In this document: in pieces, positions 15,418-23,003 of the stretch
Position numbering within the stretch: the first letter of the stretch is position 1
Layout: every line of letters begins with the position of its first letter
Origin: Nostocoides sp039812405
GTDB lineage: Bacteria > Actinomycetota > Actinomycetes > Actinomycetales > Dermatophilaceae
NCBI GenBank assembly: GCA_039812405.1
Contig: JBDIAL010000026.1
Coordinates: 1 to 26,775, forward strand
Direction: 5' to 3'
DNA length: 26,775 bases
The notes under the pieces: generated by a model
What the model was told of the DNA's origin: nothing
The model's input: the letters and a program-made list of their open reading frames with translations, nothing else
The model's database searches: none
Position numbers and translations under genes: made by a program

Positions 15418-16218
15418 ATGACAGCCCTGGACAACAAGGTCGCGATCGTCTCCGGATCCGGACGCGGCATCGGACGCGAGGTGGCGCTCAAGCTCGCCGC
15501 GGAGGGGGCGAGCGTCGTCGTCAACGACCTCGACGCCGAGCCCGCGGCCGAGACCGTCGCCGCCGTCACGGCGGCCGGTGGTCGCGCGGTGGCGTGTGTC
15601 GGCAGCGTGACCGAGGTGGGGTTCGCCAGCCGGTTCGTCGGGGCGGCGGTCGACTCCTTCGGGGGTCTGGACATCGTCGTCAACAACGCCGGGTACACGT
15701 GGGACTCGGTCATCCAGAAGATGACCGACGAGCAGTGGGACGCGATCCTGCAGGTGCACCTCACCGCGCCGTTCCGGATCCTCCGCGAGGCCCTGCCGTT
15801 CGTCAAGGAGCACCCGACCGACTACCACCGCAAGGTCGTCAACGTCTCCTCGGTCTCCGGCGTCCACGGCAACCCGGGACAGGCGAACTACGCGGCCGCG
15901 AAGGCCGGCGTCGTCGGCCTGACCAAGACGATGGCCAAGGAGTGGGGACGCTACCGCGTCAACGTCAACGCGGTCGCCTACGGCTTCATCCGCACCCGGA
16001 TGACCCAGACGATCCAGGAGGAGCGAACCGTTCGGATCGAGGGCCGGGACATCCGCGTCGGCGTCCAGGCCGACCGGTTGGCGGCGATCGAGAGATCCAT
16101 CCCCTTCGGCCGCGGCGGCACGCCCGCCGAGGCCGCCGGGGCCGTCTACCTGCTCTGCCTGCCCGAGGCCGACTTCGTCAACGGACAGTGTCTCGTCGTC
16201 GACGGAGGCCAGCGATGA
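15418..16218 (+). CDS. Short-chain dehydrogenase/reductase, probable 3-hydroxyacyl-CoA dehydrogenase
   Basis: A 266-residue classical SDR: cofactor motif GSGRGIG (13-19), NNAG (89-92), catalytic Ser145, Tyr158 and Lys162 (YAAAK). The acidic residue after strand 2 (VVVNDLD) suggests NAD rather than NADP. It resembles the R-specific 3-hydroxyacyl-CoA dehydrogenase part of multifunctional enzyme 2 and FabG-like proteins. Start ATG 15418 has AAGGAAC upstream, 42 bases after the racemase. The stop overlaps the MaoC hydratase start as ATGA, which fits a hydratase-then-dehydrogenase sequence. A longer loop after residue 195 (the EERTVRIEGRDIRVGVQ region) is unlike small FabG enzymes and may shape the substrate site. 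Confidence 0.85.
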   Translation: MTALDNKVAIVSGSGRGIGREVALKLAAEGASVVVNDLDAEPAAETVAAVTAAGGRAVACVGSVTEVGFASRFVGAAVDSFGGLDIVVNNAGYTWDSVIQKMTDEQWDAILQVHLTAPFRILREALPFVKEHPTDYHRKVVNVSSVSGVHGNPGQANYAAAKAGVVGLTKTMAKEWGRYRVNVNAVAYGFIRTRMTQTIQEERTVRIEGRDIRVGVQADRLAAIERSIPFGRGGTPAEAAGAVYLLCLPEADFVNGQCLVVDGGQR

Positions 16219-16631
16219 CGATGCAGCCCGGGGACACCATCGCCCTGGTCCTGCCACCGATCAGCCGCGCGACGCTGGCCCTCTACGCGGGCGCGTCCGG
16301 CGACCACAACCCCGTGCACATCGACCTCGACGAGTGTCGCGCCGTCGGCATCGACGACGTCTTCGCGCACGGCATGCTGTCGATGGCATACCTCGGCCGG
16401 CTGCTCACCGACCACGTACCCCAGGAGCGGATCCGGTCCCTCGACGCCCGGTTCGTCGCGATCACGCCGGTCCGGGCGACGCCTACGTGCCGCGGCACGG
16501 TGCGAGACGTGCGCGACGGCCTCGTCCACCTCGACCTCGAGATGACCATCGACGACGGCACCCGGACCGTCGTCGGAGCGGCGGTCGTGGAGGTCGCCGA
16601 CGCCGATGCCGACGGAGGGCAGGAGTCATGA
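16215..16631 (+). CDS. MaoC-type (R)-specific enoyl-CoA hydratase, catalytic half
   Basis: This 138-residue hot-dog protein carries the hydratase motif YAGASGDHNPVHID with Asp30, Asn32 and His35, as in PhaJ (Asp31/His36 in Aeromonas). It would hydrate trans-2-enoyl-CoA to (R)-3-hydroxyacyl-CoA. On its own it could be a PhaJ-like homodimer; with the motif-poor subunit at 13781 it could form a ChsH/HadAB-like heterodimer for bulky or long chains. ATG 16215 overlaps the SDR stop, and the next dehydrogenase start overlaps its own stop. Confidence 0.82.
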   Translation: MTMQPGDTIALVLPPISRATLALYAGASGDHNPVHIDLDECRAVGIDDVFAHGMLSMAYLGRLLTDHVPQERIRSLDARFVAITPVRATPTCRGTVRDVRDGLVHLDLEMTIDDGTRTVVGAAVVEVADADADGGQES

Positions 16632-17785
16632 GACGGTCCGTCTACGACGAGGACCAGGAGGCGTTCCGCCAGCTCGCCCGCAGGTTCATCGACCGGGAGG
16701 TCGTGCCGCACTTCGCGCAGTGGGAGGCGGACGGCAAGGCCCCGCGAGAGCTGTTCACCAAGCTGGCCGCGCTCGGCGCGACCGGGTTCGACATCCCCGA
16801 GGAGCTCGGCGGCGTCGGTCCGACGAGCTTCAAGTACCAGGCGATCCTCACCGAGGAGGCGAATCGGGCCGCCGTCGGCCTCGGCCACTACACGGCGAGC
16901 ATCGGCGTCGTCCTTCCCTACCTCCTGCGACTCGCCACCGACGAGCAGCGGCGACGCTGGCTGCCACGGGTCGCTTCGGGGGAGTCGATGCTCTGCATCG
17001 CGATGACTGAGCCGGGGACCGGATCGGACCTCGCGGGGATCCGTACGAGCGCCCGGCTCTCCGAGGACGGCAGCCACTACGTCCTCAACGGCGCCAAGAC
17101 GTTCATCACGGGAGCCCGCAACTCCGAGCTGTGCATCGTCGTCGCCAGGACGTCACCGCCGACCGAGCACGACCGGCGGTTCGGGCTCAGCCTCCTCGTC
17201 GTCCCGACCGACGCCGACGGCTTCTCCTACGGGCGGTCGCTGCACAAGATCGGGCTCCGCGCCCAGGACACGAGCGAGCTGGTCTTCGAGGATGTGCGGG
17301 TCCCCGTGGAGAACCTGCTCGGGGAGCCGGACCAGGGGTTCGCCCACCTCGGCCAGAACCTCCCCCGTGAGCGACTCGCCATAGCCGTCGGCGCCACGTC
17401 GATGGCCCGCAGCGCCGTCGACCACGCGATGGCCTACGCGCGGGAGCGCGAGGTCTTCGGCCGGCCGGTGGCCTCCTTCCAGAACACCAAGTTCGAGCTC
17501 GCTGCGTGCGACACCGAGGTGCACGCCGCCCAGCTCATGGTCGACACCGGCCTCGACCTCGACGACGCCGGCGCCCTCACCGCGGCGGACGCCGCCCGGA
17601 TGAAGCTCTTCTGCACGGAGGTCGCCGGCCGGGTCGTCGACCGATGTCTCCAGCTGCACGGTGGCTACGGCTACATGCTCGACTACCCCATCGCCCGGCT
17701 CTACGCCGACACCCGGGTCCAGCGCATCTACGGCGGCACGAGCGAGGTCATGAAGACCATCATCGCCAAGGACCTGGGCCTGTGA
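16628..17785 (+). CDS. Acyl-CoA dehydrogenase, LCAD/IVD-like (helix-G catalytic Glu)
   Basis: FAD enzyme that introduces the alpha,beta double bond in acyl-CoA. The 385-residue protein has family marks MTEPGTGSDLAGI, GAKTFITGA, REVFGRPVASFQ and LHGGYGYMLDYPIARLYAD. The usual C-terminal catalytic Glu site reads IYGGTSE, with Gly in place of Glu. Instead Glu248 in LPRERLAIA stands where LCAD and isovaleryl-CoA dehydrogenase keep their base (LCAD E261, IVD E254). That arrangement favours long or branched chains. ATG 16628 overlaps the hydratase stop as ATGA with AGGAG very close. It may work as a homotetramer or pair with the next gene product. Confidence 0.87.
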   Translation: MRRSVYDEDQEAFRQLARRFIDREVVPHFAQWEADGKAPRELFTKLAALGATGFDIPEELGGVGPTSFKYQAILTEEANRAAVGLGHYTASIGVVLPYLLRLATDEQRRRWLPRVASGESMLCIAMTEPGTGSDLAGIRTSARLSEDGSHYVLNGAKTFITGARNSELCIVVARTSPPTEHDRRFGLSLLVVPTDADGFSYGRSLHKIGLRAQDTSELVFEDVRVPVENLLGEPDQGFAHLGQNLPRERLAIAVGATSMARSAVDHAMAYAREREVFGRPVASFQNTKFELAACDTEVHAAQLMVDTGLDLDDAGALTAADAARMKLFCTEVAGRVVDRCLQLHGGYGYMLDYPIARLYADTRVQRIYGGTSEVMKTIIAKDLGL

Positions 17786-18957
17786 CCCCCGGACAGGATC
17801 GGGCGAAGTCTCCCGAGGGTCTCGATGACGTCGTCGCGTCCGTCCGGCGGTTCGTGCGCCGGGAGGTCGTGCCCCGCGAGGGTGAGATCGAGGAGCGGGA
17901 CGAGGTGCCCGCCGATCTGCGCCGGCAGGCGATCGACATGGGACTGTTCGGGTACACGATCCCCGAGGAGTATGGCGGACTCGGGATGACCGTCCTCGAC
18001 GACGTACGGCTCGCCATGGAGCTGGGCTACACCTCGCTCGCGTTCCGGTCGATGTTCGGCACGAACGTCGGCCTCGCCGGCAAGGTGCTCGTCAACGCCG
18101 GGACTCCCGAGCAGCGGCAGGCGTGGCTCCCTCGACTCGCCGACGGCGCCGTCGCCTCGTTCGCCCTCACCGAGGCGGAGGCCGGCAGCGACCCGAGCGG
18201 GATGACGACCAGGGCCACGCGCGACGGTGACGACTTCGTCATCAACGGTGCCAAGCGGTTCATCACCAACGCGCCGATCGCCGACGTCTTCATGGTCTTC
18301 GCTCGGACCGGGACCGGACCGCGACCCACGGACGGGATCTCCTGCTTCCTCGTCGAGGCCGGGACGCCGGGGTTGACCGTCGGGCCCAAGGACGTCAAGA
18401 CGGGCCAGGCCGGTGCGTGGACGAGCGAGGTCCTCCTCGACGACCTGCGGGTGCCCGCCGCGGCACTCGTCGGCGGCGCCGAGGGTGTCGGGTTCGCCAC
18501 GGCCATGCGGAGCCTGGCCACGGGGCGGCTCCATCTCGCCGCGCTGAGCGTCGGCACCATCGAACGGCTGCTCGACGAGAGCGTCGCATACGCCGCGACG
18601 AGTCGTCAGGGAGGCGCACCCATCGGCCGCTTCCAGCTCGTCCAGGCGATGCTCGCGGAGACGAGGACCGACCTGGACGCCGCCCGGGCCCTCGTCCTCG
18701 ACGCCGCCGAACGCTATGCCGCCGGCGTGGACCCGAGGATCGGACCATCGACGGCCAAGCTGTTCAGCACCCGTGCCGCCGTGGCCGCCGCAGACCGCGC
18801 GCTGCAGATCCACGGAGGCATGGGCTTCATGCGGGGCACGACCGTCGAGCGGATCGCCCGGGACGTCCGGGTACTCCCCGTCTACGAGGGGACGACGCAG
18901 ATCCAGCAGCTCATCATCGGCCGGGAGCTCCTGGCCGCCCACGGGGGAAGCGCGTGA
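17782..18957 (+). CDS. Acyl-CoA dehydrogenase, MCAD-type (C-terminal catalytic Glu)
   Basis: A 391-residue acyl-CoA dehydrogenase with LTEAEAGSDPSGMTT, INGAKRFITNA, IHGGMGFMRGTTVERIARD and VYEGTTQIQQL. Here the catalytic Glu is at the usual C-terminal site (Glu369 in YEGT), and the helix-G site reads TGRLHLAA with Gly. This is opposite to its neighbour at 16628. GTG 17782 overlaps the previous stop as GTGA; there is no better start nearby that keeps the family N-terminus. Adjacent dehydrogenases in actinobacterial steroid clusters can form alpha2beta2 enzymes, but both of these have a catalytic Glu, so two independent enzymes are as likely. Confidence 0.87.
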   Translation: MTPGQDRAKSPEGLDDVVASVRRFVRREVVPREGEIEERDEVPADLRRQAIDMGLFGYTIPEEYGGLGMTVLDDVRLAMELGYTSLAFRSMFGTNVGLAGKVLVNAGTPEQRQAWLPRLADGAVASFALTEAEAGSDPSGMTTRATRDGDDFVINGAKRFITNAPIADVFMVFARTGTGPRPTDGISCFLVEAGTPGLTVGPKDVKTGQAGAWTSEVLLDDLRVPAAALVGGAEGVGFATAMRSLATGRLHLAALSVGTIERLLDESVAYAATSRQGGAPIGRFQLVQAMLAETRTDLDAARALVLDAAERYAAGVDPRIGPSTAKLFSTRAAVAAADRALQIHGGMGFMRGTTVERIARDVRVLPVYEGTTQIQQLIIGRELLAAHGGSA

Positions 18958-20195
18958 CGAGCGGGGGTGATCCGACGGGCGACGACGTCGTCGTCTGCGA
19001 TCCGGTCCGGACACCCGTCGGGCGCCGCGGAGGTGTCCTCGCGGCGGTGTCGGCCGGTGACCTCGCCACCGCGGTCCTCGAGGGGCTCCGCCGGCGCACG
19101 GGCCTCGGCGAGGGCGACGTGGACGACGTCCTGCTCGGCCAGTGCTACGCCAACAGCGAGGCTCCCGCCGTGGGGCGGGTCGCGGCGCTCACCGCGGGGT
19201 TCGGCGTCACGACGACCGGCCTGCAGCTCGACCGGCGCTGCGGCTCGGGCCTGCAGGCGATCATGTATGCCGCCCTCCAGGTCGGCGCCGGCGTGAGCGA
19301 CCTCGTCGTCGCCGGGGGTGTGGAGTCGATGAGCCAGGGGGAGCACTACGCCCTCGGGCTGCGAGCCGGCGTCGGGGGCGGGGACGTGACCCTCCATGAC
19401 CGGATCGGCAGGGGCCGGACGACCGCCGGCGGTCCTCGCTACCCCGTCCCCGGCGGGATGCTGGAGACGGCGGAGAACCTACGCCGGGAGTATGCGATCA
19501 CCCGCCAGGAGCAGGATGAGCTCGCCCTCCGCTCGCAGCGGAACGCCGCGGCCGCCATCGCCGAGGGACGCTTCGAGGAGGAGATCGTCCCCGTCGTGTG
19601 CCCGCCCGACCGACAAGGGGACACCCGGGTCGTGACCCGTGACGAGCATCCCCGGCCGGACACGAGCCGCGAGCAGCTGGCCAACCTCCGTCCCGTGCGG
19701 CTCGCCGACGACCCGCAGGCGACGGTCACGGCGGGCAACGCCGCAGGGGAGAACGACGGTGCCTCCGCGTGCGTCGTGACGACCCGCCGGCACGCCGAAC
19801 GGCTCGGGCTCCGGCCGGTCCTGCGGCCCCTCGGCTGGGCCCTCGCCGGCGTCCACCCGGCCCGGATGGGGATCGGGCCTGTTCCCGCGACGAGCAAGGT
19901 GCTCGACCGGCTCGGGCTCCGCCTGACCGACCTCGACCTCATCGAGCTCAATGAGGCCTTCGCGGCGCAGGTCCTCGCCTGCCTGCGGGAGTGGGATCTC
20001 GCCGACGGCGACCTGGACCGGCTCAACGTCAACGGCTCCGGGATCGCCCTCGGCCACCCGGTCGGGGCCACGGGGGGCCGGATCCTCGCGACGATGGCAT
20101 ACGAGCTCCATCGGCGGGAGGGCCGGTACGCCCTGGAGACGATGTGCCTCGGCGGCGGCCAGGGACTCGCCGCCGTCTTCGAACGAACCACCTGA
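18954..20195 (+). CDS. Thiolase (acetyl-CoA C-acyltransferase), FadA-like
   Basis: A 413-residue thiolase with Cys96 (DRRCGSGLQAI), NEAFAAQ, His368 (GHPVGATGGR) and Cys398 (MCLGGGQGLA). It differs from the other two thiolases in the window by the GSGLQAI and CLGGGQG signatures, the YPVPGGMLETAENL loop and greater length, so it is from another subfamily (PcaF/FadA-type) and probably has another chain-length range. GTG 18954 overlaps the previous dehydrogenase stop as GTGA. Three thiolases in one region imply several rounds or several chain types. Confidence 0.88.
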   Translation: MTSGGDPTGDDVVVCDPVRTPVGRRGGVLAAVSAGDLATAVLEGLRRRTGLGEGDVDDVLLGQCYANSEAPAVGRVAALTAGFGVTTTGLQLDRRCGSGLQAIMYAALQVGAGVSDLVVAGGVESMSQGEHYALGLRAGVGGGDVTLHDRIGRGRTTAGGPRYPVPGGMLETAENLRREYAITRQEQDELALRSQRNAAAAIAEGRFEEEIVPVVCPPDRQGDTRVVTRDEHPRPDTSREQLANLRPVRLADDPQATVTAGNAAGENDGASACVVTTRRHAERLGLRPVLRPLGWALAGVHPARMGIGPVPATSKVLDRLGLRLTDLDLIELNEAFAAQVLACLREWDLADGDLDRLNVNGSGIALGHPVGATGGRILATMAYELHRREGRYALETMCLGGGQGLAAVFERTT

Positions 20196-20213
20196 CGACG
20201 AAGGACCAGGACG

Positions 20214-21401
20214 ATGACGCACCGACCCGTGCCGCGGCCGGACACACCCCACCACCTGACTCCCGAGCGGGTCGAGATCCGCGATCTCGCACGGCGTTTC
20301 GCCATGGAGCGCGTGCTGCCGGTCGCCAACGAGCTGGACCCGGTCCAGGGCACGATCCCGGCCGACCTGAAGCAGGAGATGGCGGCCATGGGCTTCTTCG
20401 GGATCATGATCCCGGAGCACCTCGGGGGCCTCGGGCTCGGCGTCTTCGAGTACTGCCTCGTCGCGGAGGAGCTGTCTCGTGCGTGGATGAGCGTGGCGGG
20501 CCTGCTCGCCCGCGGCAACGGGATGGGCGGAGGCTTCACTCCCGAGCAGGAGGAGCGCCTGCTGCCCCGGGTCGCCCGCGGCGACTACCTCGGCGCCTAC
20601 GCGCTCTCGGAGGCCGAGGCCGGCTCCGACATCGCCAACCTGTCCTGCCGGGCCACGCGTCGCGGTGACTCCTGGGTCATCCGGGGCACGAAGATGTGGT
20701 GCACCTACGCCGACGAGGCCGACTACCTCGTGGTCTTCGCCCGGACCTCCCCCCGCGATCCCGTCGCACCGCACCGGGGCATCAGCGCCTTCCTCGTCGA
20801 CAAGGACCGAGGCTCGTTCCCGGAGGGAGTGTCCGGCACGAAGATCCGCAAGATCGGGTACTTCGGGTGGAGCACGTGGGAGCTGTCCTTCGACGACGTG
20901 CGCATCCCGGCCGACCGCCTCCTCGGAGAGGAGGGGCGAGGCTTCCACCTGGCTGTGAGCGGTCTCGAGGTGGGCCGGACCCATACCGCGGCGCGCGCGA
21001 TCGGCCTCGCCCGTGCCGCGCTCGAGGACTCCATCGCCTACGTGCATGTGCGACGCCAGTTCGGCCGTCCGATCGGTGACTTCCAGCACCTGCGGTTCAC
21101 CATCGCCCGGATGGCGGCCGACATCGAGGCGGCCCGGTCCCTGATGTACTCCGTCGCCAGCGACATCGACACCGGTCGCCGGTGCGCACGCGAGGCGTCG
21201 ATGTGCAAGCTCGTCGCGACCGAGATGGCGGAGCGGGTGACGAGCCAGGCCATCCAGATCCACGGCGGCGCCGGGTACACGACGGACTTCCAGGTCGAGC
21301 GCCATTGGCGCGACGCCCGGCTGACCAAGATCTTCGAAGGAACCAACGAGATCCAGCTGAGGATCGTCTCCGACGATCTCCTCGGGAAGGCTGAGGCATG
21401 A
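20214..21401 (+). CDS. Acyl-CoA dehydrogenase (third copy)
   Basis: A 395-residue acyl-CoA dehydrogenase with LSEAEAGSDIANLSCRA, the substrate-side insert KIRKIGYFGWSTWELSFDDVRIP, RRQFGRPIGDFQ, IHGGAGYTTDFQVERHWRDA and IFEGTNEIQ, giving catalytic Glu375. ATG 20214 lies 18 bases after the thiolase with a purine-rich AAGGACC-type site upstream. Stop overlaps the next SDR start as ATGA. The bulky WSTW loop near the substrate pocket sets it apart from the two other copies and may reflect a different chain. Standard dimers or tetramers are expected. Confidence 0.88.
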   Translation: MTHRPVPRPDTPHHLTPERVEIRDLARRFAMERVLPVANELDPVQGTIPADLKQEMAAMGFFGIMIPEHLGGLGLGVFEYCLVAEELSRAWMSVAGLLARGNGMGGGFTPEQEERLLPRVARGDYLGAYALSEAEAGSDIANLSCRATRRGDSWVIRGTKMWCTYADEADYLVVFARTSPRDPVAPHRGISAFLVDKDRGSFPEGVSGTKIRKIGYFGWSTWELSFDDVRIPADRLLGEEGRGFHLAVSGLEVGRTHTAARAIGLARAALEDSIAYVHVRRQFGRPIGDFQHLRFTIARMAADIEAARSLMYSVASDIDTGRRCAREASMCKLVATEMAERVTSQAIQIHGGAGYTTDFQVERHWRDARLTKIFEGTNEIQLRIVSDDLLGKAEA

Positions 21402-22150
21402 ACGGTCTGTCGAACGTCGGGTTGTTGCCGGGCCGCACCGCGGTCGTCACCGGCGCCGCGCAGGGGATCGGGTATGCCATGGCCCGGGCGTTCGTCGACC
21501 ACGGAGCCCGGGTCGTCGTCGCCGACATCGACGTCGACGCCGCCGCTCGGGCGGCGCAACGCCTCGGTGTCGCAGCGGCATTCGCCGGCTGCGACGTCCG
21601 CGACGAGGCTCAGGTCGAGGCGGCCCTCGACGTCGCGGAGTCCGCCTTCGGCCCCGTGGACGTCGTCGTCAACAACGCCGGGGTGACCCGTGACGCGACG
21701 ATGCGGCGGATGGCACCCGAGGACTTCGACGAGGTTGTCGCCGTCCACCTGCGGGGGACGTGGAACGGCACCCGGGCGGCGGGGGCCCGCATGCGCGAGC
21801 GTGGCACCGGAGTGGTCATCAACGTCTCCTCCCTCTCCGGCAGGGTCGGCAACGTCGGCCAGACGAACTACTCGGCGGCCAAGGCGGGCATCGTCGGCCT
21901 CAGCAAGGCCGCCGCCAAGGAGCTCGCGCCGAGGGGGATCCGGGTCAACGTGCTCGTGCCAGGGTTCATCGACACCGCGATGACCCGCGCTATGCCCGAG
22001 CACGTCAAGGAGCAGAAGCTGGCCGAGATACCGATGGGCCGCGTCGGCGACGCAGCCGAGGTCGCGAACGTCGCAGTGTTCCTCGCGAGCGACCTGTCGA
22101 GCTACCTGACCGGTGGTGTCCTCGAGGTGGCGGGCGGGAGGTTCATGTGA
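21398..22150 (+). CDS. Short-chain dehydrogenase/reductase, FabG-like
   Basis: A 250-residue SDR: TGAAQGIG (18-25), NNAG (92-95), Ser145, Tyr158 and Lys162 (YSAAK), and the C-terminal LTGGVLEVAGG. It matches 3-oxoacyl reductases of the FabG/PhaB kind, so it would interconvert 3-keto- and (R)-3-hydroxyacyl-CoA. VADID after strand 2 favours NAD. It starts at ATG 21398 in an ATGA overlap with the dehydrogenase. This is the second SDR in the operon and could be the link to (R)-3-hydroxyacyl-CoA for the PHA synthase, by inference. Confidence 0.85.
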   Translation: MNGLSNVGLLPGRTAVVTGAAQGIGYAMARAFVDHGARVVVADIDVDAAARAAQRLGVAAAFAGCDVRDEAQVEAALDVAESAFGPVDVVVNNAGVTRDATMRRMAPEDFDEVVAVHLRGTWNGTRAAGARMRERGTGVVINVSSLSGRVGNVGQTNYSAAKAGIVGLSKAAAKELAPRGIRVNVLVPGFIDTAMTRAMPEHVKEQKLAEIPMGRVGDAAEVANVAVFLASDLSSYLTGGVLEVAGGRFM

Positions 22151-22935
22151 TGACGACGAGCCGGGAGACCGCGGTGCGGACGCGGCATCGTGACGGCATC
22201 CTCGTCGTCTCCCTCGACGGACCCGACCGGCGCAACGCCCTCGGCGTGCAGACCCGGCACGACCTCACCGACGCGGTCGAGGATGCGAACGCCGACCCGG
22301 CGGTCCGCGCCGTCGTCCTCACCGGGGCGGGGGGCCACTTCTGCGCCGGGGGAGACCTGTCCGCACGCTTCGAGCCCGGCCGCCTCAACCGGGAGCGGAT
22401 GCACGGGGCCAACGATGCGATCCGTGCCATCGTGCGCTCGGCCAAGCCGGTCGTCGCCGCGGTCGACGGCGTGGCATACGGCGTGGGCGTGTCCCTCGCC
22501 GTGGCCTGCGACCTCGTCGTCGCCTCGGAGTCGGCCCGCTTCTGCACGCCGTTCACCGGCGTCGGGCTGACGGGCGACGGCGGCCTGCACCACCTCCTGC
22601 CACGTCGGGTCGGTCTCGCCCGGGCGCGCCGGCTGATCCTGACCGGCGAGGTGCTGGACGTGGCGACGGCCGTCGGGTGGGGCCTCGTCGACAGCGTCGC
22701 CGCGGGCGACGAGTCCGCGCTCGACGCCGCCCTGCACACCGGGGAGCAGCTCGCCCGGCGGGCACCCCTGGCCGTCGCCGCCACCAAGCAGCTCCTCGCC
22801 CGGGCCGACACTTCGCTCGACGAGATGCTCGACGCCGAGCTCGCCGCCCAGGTGCGGCTCATGGAGAGCGCCGACTTCGCCGAGGGCCGCGACGCCTTCT
22901 TCGCCAAGCGCCCCCCTGTCTTCACCGGCAGGTGA
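22150..22935 (+). CDS. Enoyl-CoA hydratase/isomerase (crotonase) family protein lacking both hydratase glutamates
   Basis: A 261-residue crotonase-fold protein: RRNAL, oxyanion motif FCAGGDLS, VDGVAYGVGVSLAVACDLV, and the C-terminal AVAATKQLL helix. The two glutamates that hydrate enoyl-CoA (E144 and E164 in rat ECH) are absent: Ser115 stands in GVGVSLA and Phe in TPFTGV. Asp143 in GLTGDGGL falls where PaaG/ECI-type isomerases carry their acid (GLVPD). An isomerase role, for example moving a double bond past a branch, is thus more likely than plain hydration. ATG 22150 overlaps the previous stop by one base (TGATG). Last gene of the operon, followed by a strong hairpin. Confidence 0.83.
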   Translation: MTTSRETAVRTRHRDGILVVSLDGPDRRNALGVQTRHDLTDAVEDANADPAVRAVVLTGAGGHFCAGGDLSARFEPGRLNRERMHGANDAIRAIVRSAKPVVAAVDGVAYGVGVSLAVACDLVVASESARFCTPFTGVGLTGDGGLHHLLPRRVGLARARRLILTGEVLDVATAVGWGLVDSVAAGDESALDAALHTGEQLARRAPLAVAATKQLLARADTSLDEMLDAELAAQVRLMESADFAEGRDAFFAKRPPVFTGR

Positions 22936-22949
22936 CCGCCACCCGGACG

Positions 22950-22984
22950 GGTCGAGCCCTCCGCCATCGGCGGAGGGCTCGACC
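22950..22984. terminator. Strong two-way hairpin terminator
   Basis: The 16-base arms at 22950-22965 and 22969-22984 are exact reverse complements around a 3-base loop (ATC). It lies 15 bases after the last plus-strand gene and 20 bases after the end of the minus-strand transporter gene, so it probably stops both transcripts. Confidence 0.85.
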
Positions 22985-23003
22985 GTGTGAAACGGCTCGG
23001 AGG

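Noticed and set aside
14239..22150. Possible steroid side-chain degradation cluster (racemase, ACADs, MaoC pair, thiolase)
   Set aside because: No Ltp2-type aldolase, DUF35 partner, Cyp125 or ring-degradation genes are present, and the nearby alkylsulfatase and ADH/ALDH fit other substrates better. It cannot be fully excluded from this window.
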